This document shows positions 29,648 to 38,723 of a stretch of 64,000 bases of DNA, one piece after another. This stretch comes from Pricia antarctica (GTDB lineage Bacteria; Bacteroidota; Bacteroidia; Flavobacteriales; Flavobacteriaceae). The position numbers and the translations under genes are program-made. The stretch is from NCBI GenBank assembly GCA_011050085.1, contig DRGL01000064.1, positions 54,725-118,724 on the forward strand, written 5' to 3'. A model generated the notes under the pieces. That model searched no databases and was not told the DNA's origin. It saw nothing but the letters and a program-made list of their open reading frames with translations. Within the stretch, counting starts at the first letter, position 1, and every line of letters starts with the position of its first letter.

Positions 29648-29949
29648 TAGGTTTCTTAATTTCTAATATTTTAACAATTCCTATGTATCGAATGTCAATT
29701 AAAGGATAATTTTATCAAACAACTGTTAATCAGAACGATGAAGGTTATTTTTTATCATATTCAATTATAAAATAAGACAATTTCCAGCAACTTCGACACC
29801 TTAGGTCTTCGCGCAAATTTTAAAAAAGGAAAGGGTTAAATTACACAGATTGAAAATGAAAGTTGGACTAACGAAACAAAATTAGGTTACAATTTAAAAT
29901 GACAAAACTGTACATTGAGATTTCATTAGGTTTAGGGACTAACTTGAAT
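29648..29949. other. Intergenic region, nothing recognised
   Basis: About 300 bp of AT-rich sequence lie between the pxpC stop and the ilvD promoter region. No ORF of interest, clear hairpin terminator or repeat was found. Confidence 0.4.
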
Positions 29950-30789
29950 TCAAATCAGTCGAAAAGAGATAACATCACCAAACTTCTTCTGTGCCAAGAG
30001 TGATATGGAGGCATCGGATAATTGTAATACCCTCGGATAGCCGCCGGTGGTCTGTCCATCTTTCATAAGTATGATCAATCTCCCTGATGGTGTAAATTGT
30101 ACCGTTCCCGGCAAAGTTGCCGAAGTGAGCATAGTAACCTTATGACCTGATAATTGCTCAACTAATTGATAGGCCATGCGGTTATTTTCATTTGAAATAT
30201 GAAATTCCTTAGAAAATAGAACCTCCAATTGCTTGTCGTCCAGCATTTCATATTCAGGTCCCTTAGAAACCTCCAACACCGTTTTATCTAAAAAGGAGTC
30301 AATCTTGATTTCGGTAATTTTAGGCTCAAAAAGTGTATGGGTGTCATACGGTATTTCCATTCTATCGCTCAAATGGTCTTTTGCGGTTACCGATGTAAAA
30401 AACGAACGGCTACCCAAAATTCTGGGCGAAAGAAATCCACCCTTAATAGCTAAATAACTTCTAAAACCTTTTTTAAGCTTGCCGTAAGATAGAATATCGC
30501 CTCTGCCGACCTTAAGAACGGTATAATTTTGAATAGGTTTATTATTAAGGGTGGCCGATATGACAGCACCTCCTAGACATATATAACTTTCATTACAGAA
30601 TTCTAGGGTGGGACCGGTCATAGTAATTTCAATCACTGCGGCATCATCATCATTTTCCATGAGCATATTGACCTTCTTCGCCGAAAACGAATCCATATAT
30701 CCGGAAACGGGAACTCCTTTATTCAGGTATCCATACCTACCTACATCCTGAACCGTTGTGAACAAGCCCGATTTTAATACCTTAAGCAT
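29950..30789 (-). CDS. pxpC: 5-oxoprolinase subunit C (KipA-like carboxyltransferase)
   Basis: PxpC acts with PxpA and PxpB in ATP-dependent opening of 5-oxoproline to glutamate. I start at the Met at 30789 (MLKVLKSGLFTTVQDVGRYGY), since residues upstream in the frame lie inside pxpB. The product is then 279 residues, and the gene overlaps pxpB by 8 bp. The KipA/AHS2 signature TTVQDVGRYG and the late TTGGYPRVLQLS are clear. Confidence 0.93.
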   Translation of the reverse strand: MLKVLKSGLFTTVQDVGRYGYLNKGVPVSGYMDSFSAKKVNMLMENDDDAAVIEITMTGPTLEFCNESYICLGGAVISATLNNKPIQNYTVLKVGRGDILSYGKLKKGFRSYLAIKGGFLSPRILGSRSFFTSVTAKDHLSDRMEIPYDTHTLFEPKITEIKIDSFLDKTVLEVSKGPEYEMLDDKQLEVLFSKEFHISNENNRMAYQLVEQLSGHKVTMLTSATLPGTVQFTPSGRLIILMKDGQTTGGYPRVLQLSDASISLLAQKKFGDVISFRLI

Positions 30790-31519
30790 CCAACATAATT
30801 TTTTCCACTTTATAAATGCCCACTTCGCCCTCGATCTTGTGAAGGTCGTACTCGGCTCTTTCGATGGCATAGAACTGCACCTTATCGCCTATATTCACAA
30901 AACAGGGCGCTTCCTTTTTTGGGTCGAACATAGGTACAGAGCAATTACCTATAATATTCCAGCCGCCGGGCGAGTCTTGGGGATAGACCCCGGTTTGTTT
31001 ACCCGCCAAACCAACGGCCCCCTTTAAAACTTTAGGCCTAGGAAGGGATTTTCTTGGTATTTCCAAAACTTCGGGAATACCGCCCAGATACATAAAACCA
31101 GGAAGAAAGCCAATTCCATAGACCGTATATCGTTTTTCGGTGTGCTTTTCGATAATTTCTTCGATCGAAAGTCCGGAATACTCTGAAACTGCTTTTAAGT
31201 CAATACCGAACTCTAAATCGTAACAAACTGGTAAACGCCATAGAATTTTCTGGCGAATAGTTTCATCCCTTTCGGCGTCATACCAGCTCAACAAGGTGTT
31301 TTTGAAACTTTCGAATGCAATCGGTTTTTCGCGATGAATAAGGGTAAGCGAGTTATAGGCAAGTACCATTTCCCACTTTTCATCCTTGAGACAATTTTGA
31401 GAAAGGTGTTGGCTAAACTGTAAAATGTCTTCTAAAATGGTTTCTTCAACACGTGCAGGCCATTCTACTAAAATAGAATGTATACCGAATGGCCGTATGG
31501 AAATCTTATATGCGCTCAC
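30782..31519 (-). CDS. pxpB: 5-oxoprolinase subunit B (KipI-like)
   Basis: The 245-residue KipI/AHS1 protein has the family signature YGIGFLPGFMYLGGIPE and the following RKSLPRPKVLKGAVGLAGKQ stretch (cited in part) with GVYPQDSPGGWNIIG. It forms the PxpBC complex that, with PxpA, hydrolyses 5-oxoproline. It overlaps pxpA by 4 bp and pxpC by 8 bp, so the three are translated as a unit. Confidence 0.95.
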   Translation of the reverse strand: MSAYKISIRPFGIHSILVEWPARVEETILEDILQFSQHLSQNCLKDEKWEMVLAYNSLTLIHREKPIAFESFKNTLLSWYDAERDETIRQKILWRLPVCYDLEFGIDLKAVSEYSGLSIEEIIEKHTEKRYTVYGIGFLPGFMYLGGIPEVLEIPRKSLPRPKVLKGAVGLAGKQTGVYPQDSPGGWNIIGNCSVPMFDPKKEAPCFVNIGDKVQFYAIERAEYDLHKIEGEVGIYKVEKIMLDA

Positions 31520-32253
31520 TTTTCGATCTGTATATTGTGATTCGGTAATTGTCGCGAAAGATACATAACTATTTCAATTGCAGAAGGGGTATCGCTATGA
31601 ATACAAAAAGTTTCAGCTAAAATTTTTACGCTTTTTGCAGTCAGTGTCTTGACTTTTTGCGTTTTGGCCATTTGAACAATATGTTGCAAAACTGCTTCGG
31701 GAGATTGTATCAAGGCATCTGGATGCTTTCTACTTACCAAACTCAGGTCGTCATTATAATTACGGTCCCCAAAAACTTCGTATCGAATGGAAAAACCTCG
31801 TCCGACTGCTATTTTTTCAATTTCTGAAACTGGTGGAACGTAGAGTGAAACAGTGTCCTTATACGCACCAATAGCTTCTAAAAAACAGGCCGCTAAAGCC
31901 ACTTCTGCAGCGATTTCGTTGTATAAAGCCCCATGGGCCTTAATATGATGTAGGGGTATATTTTGTTCTTCAAGAATGGATGCCAAACTCGCAATCTGAT
32001 CTTGAATACTTTCTATAAGGGCATCGGAAGTGATATCCATGGAAGCTCTTCCAAAATTTTCTTTATCGGGGTAAGATGGATGTGCACCTACCTTCACATT
32101 ATATTTCTTTGCCAAACCAGCAATCTGTTGCATAGAGGAAGAATCTCCCGCATGACCTCCACAGGCAATATTACAAGACGAGATATATGGAAACAGATAT
32201 TTCTCGTTACCAACGCCTTCGCCTACGTCGCAGTTTAAATCTATATATTTCAC
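31516..32253 (-). CDS. pxpA: 5-oxoprolinase subunit A (LamB/YcsF family)
   Basis: The 245-residue TIM-barrel-like protein starts with DLNCDVGEG and has NIACGGHAGD, VGAHPSYPDKENFGR and HIKAHGALYNE, the classic YcsF metal/substrate motifs. It probably activates 5-oxoproline for ring opening. It lies 31 bp downstream of the Nramp-like gene; the order is transporter-pxpA-pxpB-pxpC. Confidence 0.96.
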   Translation of the reverse strand: MKYIDLNCDVGEGVGNEKYLFPYISSCNIACGGHAGDSSSMQQIAGLAKKYNVKVGAHPSYPDKENFGRASMDITSDALIESIQDQIASLASILEEQNIPLHHIKAHGALYNEIAAEVALAACFLEAIGAYKDTVSLYVPPVSEIEKIAVGRGFSIRYEVFGDRNYNDDLSLVSRKHPDALIQSPEAVLQHIVQMAKTQKVKTLTAKSVKILAETFCIHSDTPSAIEIVMYLSRQLPNHNIQIEK

Positions 32254-32284
32254 AATTAGGTTTTCAATTAAAATTGCAAGATGC

Positions 32285-33478
32285 TTAGAAAAGTCCGAAA
32301 ACCTTAAAAATACTTAAGCCTCCTAAAAGTATTGATAGTGTAACTACAATTATACCAAGACTATTTTGAATCGGTTTGTTTTTGAATTTTCCCATTACCG
32401 ACCTTCTATTCACGGCCCATAGAAGAAATATGGCAATTATCGGCAGTAATAATCCATTGGTCACCTGAGCAAACTTTATGATTTCTATAGGCTGAATACC
32501 AAGAGACATAAAACCCAAGCCTAACATCAATATAACCATCCATACCAAACGAAATTTAATATCCTTCAACCCGACTTTCCAACTAAAACAACTGTTGGCC
32601 ACGTAAGCTGCGGCCAAGGGAGCAGTTATGGCAGAAGTAATTCCTGCTGCGAAAAGGCCAATACCCATAAAGTATTTGGCAGCATTGCCATATAGCGGCT
32701 CCAAGCCTTTTGCCAAATCCATCACCGTATCCATATTCCCAGTGGGAATCGCTGCGGCAGAAACTATTACTGCCATTGAAACTAAACCCCCTAAAAGAAT
32801 GGAAACCATCGAATCACGTTGGGCCAGTGGCAAATCGGATTCTAACTTCCACTTTTCGCTGACCAAGGCGGTATGTAAAAAAAGATTGTAGGGCACCACC
32901 GTTGTGCCAACTAAGGCAATAACAGTAAGAATACCCTCCCTTGGAATCGTTGGCACAAAGATGCCATTTAGCATCCGTTCAATATCAGGACGTACTATTA
33001 CCGCTGTTAGTATAAAGGATGCGCTCATGATTACCACCAAACCGATAAAGACTTTTTCCAGAATACGATAGTTACCTATGTATAATAGCGAAAAAGCACT
33101 TATTGCGATTATAAAAGGATAGTACGATATATAATCCGTTCCAAAAATTGCTTCCAGCCCAAGAGAACCGCCTCCAATATTACCACCTTCATAGGCAGCG
33201 TTACCTATAACAATTGCGCCTAAGACAATTACAATTAAACCACTGCGAACGTAGGGCGATTGAATTTCGTGTTTAATTACATCCGCCAATCCGCCCTGAG
33301 TTACAATACCCAACCGAGCGGCCATTTCTTGTAGAAATAAGGTGGCGAAAATTGATAGTACCATCGCCCACAAAAGCGAATATCCGAATTCAGCACCTGC
33401 AAGAGTACAGGCCGTGACCGTGCCCGGACCAATGAATGCTGCTGCGACCAAAACGCCGGGACCCATTCTTTTAAACAT
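32285..33478 (-). CDS. Nramp-fold transporter lacking the DPGN motif
   Basis: The 397-residue polytopic protein has about eleven membrane segments and clear Nramp-family similarity (VVPYNLFLHTALVSEKW, YVANSCFSWKVGLKD). In true Nramp metal transporters TM1 has DPGN; here residues 17-20 read GPGT, so the two side chains that hold Mn/Fe are missing. It heads the pxpABC operon, so uptake of 5-oxoproline or another organic substrate, or Mg as in Nramp-related Mg transporters, is more likely than Mn/Fe import. This substrate idea is inference. Confidence 0.88.
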   Translation of the reverse strand: MFKRMGPGVLVAAAFIGPGTVTACTLAGAEFGYSLLWAMVLSIFATLFLQEMAARLGIVTQGGLADVIKHEIQSPYVRSGLIVIVLGAIVIGNAAYEGGNIGGGSLGLEAIFGTDYISYYPFIIAISAFSLLYIGNYRILEKVFIGLVVIMSASFILTAVIVRPDIERMLNGIFVPTIPREGILTVIALVGTTVVPYNLFLHTALVSEKWKLESDLPLAQRDSMVSILLGGLVSMAVIVSAAAIPTGNMDTVMDLAKGLEPLYGNAAKYFMGIGLFAAGITSAITAPLAAAYVANSCFSWKVGLKDIKFRLVWMVILMLGLGFMSLGIQPIEIIKFAQVTNGLLLPIIAIFLLWAVNRRSVMGKFKNKPIQNSLGIIVVTLSILLGGLSIFKVFGLF

Positions 33479-33763
33479 ACTTTACTGTGCATTATTTCAT
33501 GAGAAAGATAATAATAAATGAAGTAGAAAGAATTCAATCATAAGATTTAGATTTTAATCGAACCTGCTTATAGGATTGACTTCAGGCCTTGTTTACACCA
33601 CAGTTTTAACATTTTCTAACGCCGTTAGTCTAAAAAAATGTAGTTTGTCTAAAACTGGGGTGCCATACATCGAGAGCTCATACTATTCAAAAAGATTAGC
33701 GGTTATATTAGAGAGGTCCGTAGGAACCAATTATTTAAAACTGAACCAAATTTAACGATAGCA

Positions 33764-34207
33764 ATGACTTGTCTAGAATGTAATAAGGAACTTAGTTATG
33801 ACGCTCACAGAAAAGCCATGGATAGACTTGGCGTAGAACTATGTGAGATGCATCAACGGCGCATCATCAAACTTATTGAAATCAACAAAACCCCTCGGGA
33901 AGCCATTCAACTATATTATGGCCTAAAGGAGTCCGGTGTCAATGCAATGTTGGAATGGTGGGATGGAACCAAATCGATCGATATTGCCATATCAAGGGTA
34001 AAACTGAACATCGAGATTGATACGGAATACCATATGATGACTCATGAACAGGCCATCAATGACCTAGAAGAAGCCATGCATTCTTTTAAAAATGGATTTA
34101 CTACCATTCGAATTCCCCATGTGCTGATAAAATATTATCTAAAAGAAACCGTTGTTAATATCCTGGGCATTATGGACGGCCTTCGAGTACACCTGAAAGC
34201 TATATGA
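33764..34207 (+). CDS. Zinc-ribbon plus PD-(D/E)XK-like nuclease-fold protein
   Basis: The 147-residue protein begins with a possible zinc site: Cys3, Cys6, Cys27 and His30. It then has a segment typical of small restriction-like folds: SIDIAISRVKLNIEIDTEYH, with Asp73, Glu84 and Asp86 placed like a PD-(D/E)XK core, followed by a helix and an Arg (FTTIRIPHVLIK), as in DUF559/Vsr-like proteins. The usual Lys of EXK is not obvious (EID). A DNA-acting or decayed nuclease is plausible; the role is unknown. It stands alone. Confidence 0.6.
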   Translation: MTCLECNKELSYDAHRKAMDRLGVELCEMHQRRIIKLIEINKTPREAIQLYYGLKESGVNAMLEWWDGTKSIDIAISRVKLNIEIDTEYHMMTHEQAINDLEEAMHSFKNGFTTIRIPHVLIKYYLKETVVNILGIMDGLRVHLKAI

Positions 34208-34306
34208 TATTGTGCATCTAATTGAGACGCGCAGATTGCATTCGCTTGGGTTCTACTCAAAACACCTCATATCAAACAAAGCGTGTCCCATTTTAAACCT
34301 ACTCAT

Positions 34307-34870
34307 ATGCCTACGACCAAAAAAATATTGACCACTCCCCTTCGCATCGCTATTTCCATATTATTGTTAGGTATGTTGTCGCGAATTTTACATTGGCCAT
34401 ATGCCACAGAAACCATTGTTTTGGCATTTGTAGGTATAGGACTACTATACCCTTTTCGATTCTGGAAGAAACCAGAGAAAAAATTTCTTGACTACACTAA
34501 GTTAATCTTAGTCGTTTTTTGGTCAACAAACGGTATTTTCAGAGCTTTAGATTTTACCTATTCCCTATTCTTTCAAATTATAATCGCGCTTACTTTCTTG
34601 ATTTGGATAGTTTTAGAAGGCACTGCCTACTTTTTAGATGAAGAGCGTAAGACAAAAAACACAAGAACACAGCTTTTATGGAACTGTGCCATGGTCGGGG
34701 GTACCTTAGCCATAATTACAGGAAGTTTACTCAATCTATTAGGTTGGCAATTCGCTATTCCCTTAATGGCATTGGGCATAGTAATTATTGTAGCCTATAT
34801 TCTGAAAGACGTTTTTGCTACGAATAAACTTGAGAATAACGATAATAACAATGAAGAGTATCAACTATAG
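34307..34870 (+). CDS. Four- to six-TM membrane protein with GldL-like motif
   Basis: I prefer the ATG at 34307 (MPTTKKILTTPLRIA) over 34283; this gives 187 residues. The pattern GMLSRILHWPYA near the first helix and a later LLNLLGWQFAIPLMALG resemble the paired motif of GldL and its paralogs (GMLFKIMHWPGA type). Several hydrophobic helices and a polar Asn-rich C-terminus follow. It is not the gliding-motor GldL itself (no gldKMN neighbours). The function is unknown. Confidence 0.6.
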   Translation: MPTTKKILTTPLRIAISILLLGMLSRILHWPYATETIVLAFVGIGLLYPFRFWKKPEKKFLDYTKLILVVFWSTNGIFRALDFTYSLFFQIIIALTFLIWIVLEGTAYFLDEERKTKNTRTQLLWNCAMVGGTLAIITGSLLNLLGWQFAIPLMALGIVIIVAYILKDVFATNKLENNDNNNEEYQL

Positions 34871-35088
34871 CGCACCACATTACCTATAGATTAATTCTAC
34901 AAAAAAATAGTCGGCTAAAACCTATACAAATATCAAATCTTAAAGTATTAGTGCTTAATTTCAACTTTAAAACCTTATATTCAATTGATTACAAATCAAA
35001 ATTGCCTCTTCAATTAACCAAATTGGTCCTGATCAAAAACTGTACAAGACACTTAATCTCTTCAATTATATATCAAAATCAATTCACA

Positions 35089-35163
35089 ATGATACAATTA
35101 ATTGCACAAGTTCAAGACCTGATTACTTCGGTAATTAGCGGATTTAAACCTTGTCAAGCATAA
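35089..35163 (+). CDS. Possible 24-residue amphipathic peptide
   Basis: A 24-codon ORF (MIQLIAQVQDLITSVISGF, then KPCQA) lies at the end of a longer open frame beginning at 34951 that has no obvious protein character. The helix has Ile/Leu/Val on one face and Gln/Asp/Ser on the other, similar in style to phenol-soluble-modulin-like or type I toxin peptides. Nothing proves translation; the call is speculative. Confidence 0.25.
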   Translation: MIQLIAQVQDLITSVISGFKPCQA

Positions 35164-35295
35164 CCCCCCCCAATTCTTTCATCGATATAGTAAACCTTCG
35201 GAATAGATTTTTACCGACCATCGAATTTTTGACCCGTTGTCCGATTTATAAAGTTTTTTGTATAATTCCTTCGTTTTAAGTTAAAGGATTAAATT

Positions 35296-35397
35296 ATGAA
35301 AGATAAAATCACACTAAACGAATATCTAATTTATACTTTCTGCGCAGTGTCCTTTTTCTGGTCTCTTTACGTCATATTTTTCGGCAGCACACCCTAG
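35296..35397 (+). CDS. Small membrane protein (33 residues)
   Basis: This ORF starts MKDKITLNEYLIYTF and continues as one hydrophobic helix (about 11-29) ending STP. It has a charged N-terminus and a single TM, typical of bacterial small membrane proteins. It lies 137 bp before the oxidoreductase gene. No family is recognised. Confidence 0.45.
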   Translation: MKDKITLNEYLIYTFCAVSFFWSLYVIFFGSTP

Positions 35398-35533
35398 AAC
35401 TCTAGTTGGTTCCAAATCAAATCTTCTAGACGCCCTACATTTAGCTTAAACTGACTTCGAACTGACTATTATAGCATCGGTATTGGTTCTTTCGAATTCT
35501 TATCGTATTTTTTTGGCCTAAAACTATTAGGTC

Positions 35534-36622
35534 ATGGAAAATAAACGTCGCAAATTCATTCATCAAACCGGATTATTGGTCGCCTCAACCGGTATACTAC
35601 CTAATATTCTTTGGTCGGCTAACCGGACCCAGAACAAAAAATTGGGAATAGCCTTGGTAGGCCTGGGATATTACAGCACAGATCTTTTGGCTCCTGCCCT
35701 ACAATTGACCGAGCACTGTGAACTGAGAGGTATCGTAACCGGGAGTCCTGAAAAAATTCCAGTTTGGCAAGAAAAATATGGTATAGCCGACAAAAACATC
35801 TATGACTATTCAGAAATGGGCAAGATTGCCGATAATCCAGATATTGATGTAATTTATATCGTATTACCTCCCTCTATGCATGCCGAATACACAATTAAGG
35901 CGGCGAATACAGGAAAACATGTATGGTGCGAAAAACCAATGGCGCCATCGGTAGCGGAATGTGAGGCTATGATCAAAGCCTGTAATGACAATAAAGTAAA
36001 ATTATCTATTGGGTATCGCTGTCAGCATGACCCAAACATTCAAGCCTACATGAAGGCGGCCAAAGAAAAAACCTTCGGTGCCGTGAAGATGGTTTCTTCG
36101 AGCGCCGGATATTTTGACGGGCGTACCGACCACTGGAAACAGAAAAAAGCCTTAGGTGGTGGTGTGATGGGCGATATGGGGGTGTATGCTATTCAGGGAG
36201 CACGTCTGGCCACCGGCGAAGAACCTATTAGCGTATTGGCTCAAACCTTTACCACGCGTCCCGAAATCTATAGTGAAGTAGAAGAGACAGCTATGTATCA
36301 GCTTGAATTTCCAAGTGGCGCGCGAGCGGCTTGTCAGAGCAGTTTTGGAATTCCTATGAACTATCTGAACATCAATTACGAAAAAGGATGGATTAAAATG
36401 TCACCGCATTCCGAATACATTGGTAACAAAGGCGTTCGGTCGGACGGAAAGATAATCGATTTTCCACTTGAAAACCAACAAGCCAAGCAAATGGATGATG
36501 ATGCCCTGTCCATTATGAACAATACAGATATGTTGGTTCCAGGTGAAGAAGGTTTACGTGATATTCGGGTAGTTGAAGCTGTATATAAATCCGCAAAAAA
36601 TAATACTCTGGTTAAAATCTAA
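35534..36622 (+). CDS. Gfo/Idh/MocA family oxidoreductase with a Tat-like signal
   Basis: The 362-residue protein begins with an RRKF-containing export signal (MENKRRKFIHQTGLLVAST), suggesting Tat transport of a folded, cofactor-loaded enzyme. The mature part has the NAD(P) Rossmann motif IALVGLGYYS and the Gfo/Idh/MocA catalytic motif EKPMAPS, plus a C-terminal sheet domain. It is likely a glucose-fructose oxidoreductase-like sugar enzyme; the substrate is not known. It is monocistronic. Confidence 0.9.
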   Translation: MENKRRKFIHQTGLLVASTGILPNILWSANRTQNKKLGIALVGLGYYSTDLLAPALQLTEHCELRGIVTGSPEKIPVWQEKYGIADKNIYDYSEMGKIADNPDIDVIYIVLPPSMHAEYTIKAANTGKHVWCEKPMAPSVAECEAMIKACNDNKVKLSIGYRCQHDPNIQAYMKAAKEKTFGAVKMVSSSAGYFDGRTDHWKQKKALGGGVMGDMGVYAIQGARLATGEEPISVLAQTFTTRPEIYSEVEETAMYQLEFPSGARAACQSSFGIPMNYLNINYEKGWIKMSPHSEYIGNKGVRSDGKIIDFPLENQQAKQMDDDALSIMNNTDMLVPGEEGLRDIRVVEAVYKSAKNNTLVKI

Positions 36623-36715
36623 TATAATCTTTCCAATTCATCGAAACTAAAAGTTCTTTATCGAAATAGTATATGTAGAACTACCTAGGTATGCGTTATA
36701 AGAAAAACAAATCTT

Positions 36716-36799
36716 ATGAAAAACATCCTACAAGTATTACGGAAAATTGATGAGGAAAGAAAATTATTCCTTCGAATTATGAAGGATATCGAAAGGTAG
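36716..36799 (+). CDS. Small basic ORF (27 residues) with its own terminator
   Basis: This 27-codon ORF (MKNILQVLRKIDEERKLFLR, then IMKDIER) is a charged helix with a strong hairpin terminator 25 nt downstream. The terminator shows that a short transcript ends here. Whether the peptide or an RNA is the product is not clear. Confidence 0.4.
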   Translation: MKNILQVLRKIDEERKLFLRIMKDIER

Positions 36800-36823
36800 T
36801 CAATCTAAACTTTTACAAAAATG

Positions 36824-36855
36824 GCCCATCGGTTACCAATCGATGGGCTATTATT
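36824..36855 (+). terminator. Intrinsic terminator
   Basis: An 8-pair stem GCCCATCG/CGATGGGC (36824-36831 with 36841-36848) is followed by TATTATTTT. It ends the transcript of the oxidoreductase and/or the 27-codon ORF. Confidence 0.8.
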
Positions 36856-36997
36856 TTGAATAGTATACGCCTATGAAATAGATTTAAAGAAAACCCCAAA
36901 TGGAAACAAAAAAACACCCCGATTTTTCAAGGTTTTTATTGTTGTTGACCATTTGTAGGAGATTATTTTTGTTTCACAACCATGAAATTATATTACT

Positions 36998-37096
36998 ATG
37001 AAACGTAGAGACCTTCTTATTAACATTTACATTGCTATAAACATTGTCTTTATTGTGGTTATGGGCTATTATCTATTGACCCATTTTCCTTTTTAG
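36998..37096 (+). CDS. Small membrane protein (32 residues)
   Basis: The ORF starts MKRRDLLINIYIAINI and is one hydrophobic helix with a basic N-terminus (positive-inside) and a short HFPF end. Small membrane peptides of this type are common in Flavobacteria. It is convergent with comM (80 bp apart). No family is recognised. Confidence 0.5.
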   Translation: MKRRDLLINIYIAINIVFIVVMGYYLLTHFPF

Positions 37097-37177
37097 AATT
37101 AAATTGAGTTGAACTGTTATTTAAAAAGTATTTTACCGCTTTTTTTTGTTGGATACTTTTGCTGGGTTTCATATTAA

Positions 37178-38671
37178 TTAGCCAAGCCAACCTTCACGAT
37201 CTAAACTGCGATATTGAATCGCCTCTGCGATATGGTTTCCGCTGACTGCTGCATCGTTTTCCAAATCGGCAATCGTCCGAGCTACTTTTAAGATTCGATC
37301 ATAGGCCCGAGCGGACAAATTGAGCCTCTCCATAGCATTTTTGAGAAGTTCTTTTGATGCACTATCGAGCGTACAAAAACTCCGAATCTGTTTTGTGCTC
37401 ATCTGGGCGTTGTAATGTACTTTATCAAATTCCTTAAAACGTATCGTCTGAATTTCCCTTGCCGCCGTAACCCGCTTACGAATCTCGGAACTGCTCTCGC
37501 CTTTCCGGTCTTCTGATAACTTTTCGAAGGGTACCGGTGTTACCTCGATATGAATGTCGATACGGTCCAATAAAGGACCGGATATCTTGCCAAGATACCT
37601 TTGCATTTCGGCCGGAGACGATGTAATAGGTGCATCGGGATTATTGAAATAACCACTGGGACTCGGGTTCATACTAGCCACTAACATAAAACTACTTGGA
37701 TACGTAACTGTAAACTTGGCGCGTGCAATTGTGACTTCCCGGTCTTCGATTGGCTGTCGCATCACCTCAAGCACCCTACGCTCGAACTCGGGAAGTTCAT
37801 CTAAAAAGAGAACACCATTGTGGGAAAGTGAGATTTCTCCAGGCTGTGGATAACTTCCGCCCCCAACTAAGGCAGCGGAACTAATAGTATGATGTGGCGA
37901 ACGAAACGGGCGTTGGTTCATTAGCCCCATGTTCTTCGTTTTCCCAACGACACTATGAATTTTGGTAGTTTCAAGTGCCTCGTGCAAGGTCATCGGAGGC
38001 AATATCGATGGTAAACGTTTGGCCAACATGGTCTTACCTGCCCCAGGCGGTCCTATGAGTATAATGTTATGTCCACCCGCGGCAGCAATTTCCATGCATC
38101 GTTTAATACTTTCCTGTCCTTTGACATCGGAAAAATCAAACTCGGGAAAGTCAAGATCTTTATAAAATTCAGCACGTGTATCGATAACGGTCTGTTCCAG
38201 CGATTCACCTTTATCAAAGAATGCAATGACCTCACTGATATTTTCTACACCATATACCTTTAAATCTGAGACGATAGCGGCTTCCCTGGCATTTTCCTTT
38301 GGAAGGATAAATCCCTGGAAACCTTCTTCCTGTGCCTTGATTGCTATAGGAAGAGCTCCAGTGATAGGATGTAAACTGCCATCCAATGACAGCTCTCCCA
38401 TAATAATATACTTCTCAATATTTTCCGATTTAATTTGTGCCGATGCGGTAAGTATACCCAACGCCAAGGTCAAATCATAAGCCGAACCTTCTTTTCGTAA
38501 ATCGGCAGGTGCTAGGTTTAAGGTTATTTTCTTACCTGGAATTCTGTACCCATTGTTCAGCAGTGCAGCGGCAATACGATAATTACTTTCTTTAATGGCG
38601 TTGTCGGGTAGGCCCACTAAATGGTACCCTACACCAGTGTCAACGTTAACTTCGCATGTAATAGTCGTGGC
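37178..38671 (-). pseudogene. comM: comM (yifB), Mg-chelatase-like ATPase, 5' end displaced by a prophage
   Basis: ComM/YifB is a hexameric AAA+ helicase that aids branch migration of incoming DNA in natural transformation. From Ala44 of the open frame (38671) the protein matches the family: ATTIT-EVNVDTGVGYHLVGLPDN, the ChlI N-domain, Walker A GPPGAGKTMLAKR, LFLDELPEFERRVLEVMRQP and the C-terminal domain. The missing family start (about 15 codons, ending GVE) is replaced by unrelated codons read antisense from prophage DNA; the raw frame runs to 38800. The remaining 497 residues plus 15 would equal the usual 512. Without its own start and promoter it is probably inactive in the lysogen. Confidence 0.85.
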
Positions 38672-38690
38672 TGATACTAATGTGATAAAA
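38640..38690. other. Left attachment junction (attL) within comM
   Basis: comM homology ends at about 38671 (the Ala codon GCC on the minus strand), and prophage sequence starts to its right. The shared core must lie within roughly 38640-38675. The right junction is outside the window, so the exact core cannot be read. Confidence 0.65.
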
Positions 38691-38723
38691 CAAAAGAAAA
38701 GAAGTATAATCAAAAATTTAATT

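Noticed and set aside
38595..38723. Upstream in-frame extension of the prophage lipoprotein starting at 38595
   Set aside because: It runs antisense through comM coding sequence and would bury the lipoprotein signal; the ATG at 38724 gives a normal signal peptide.
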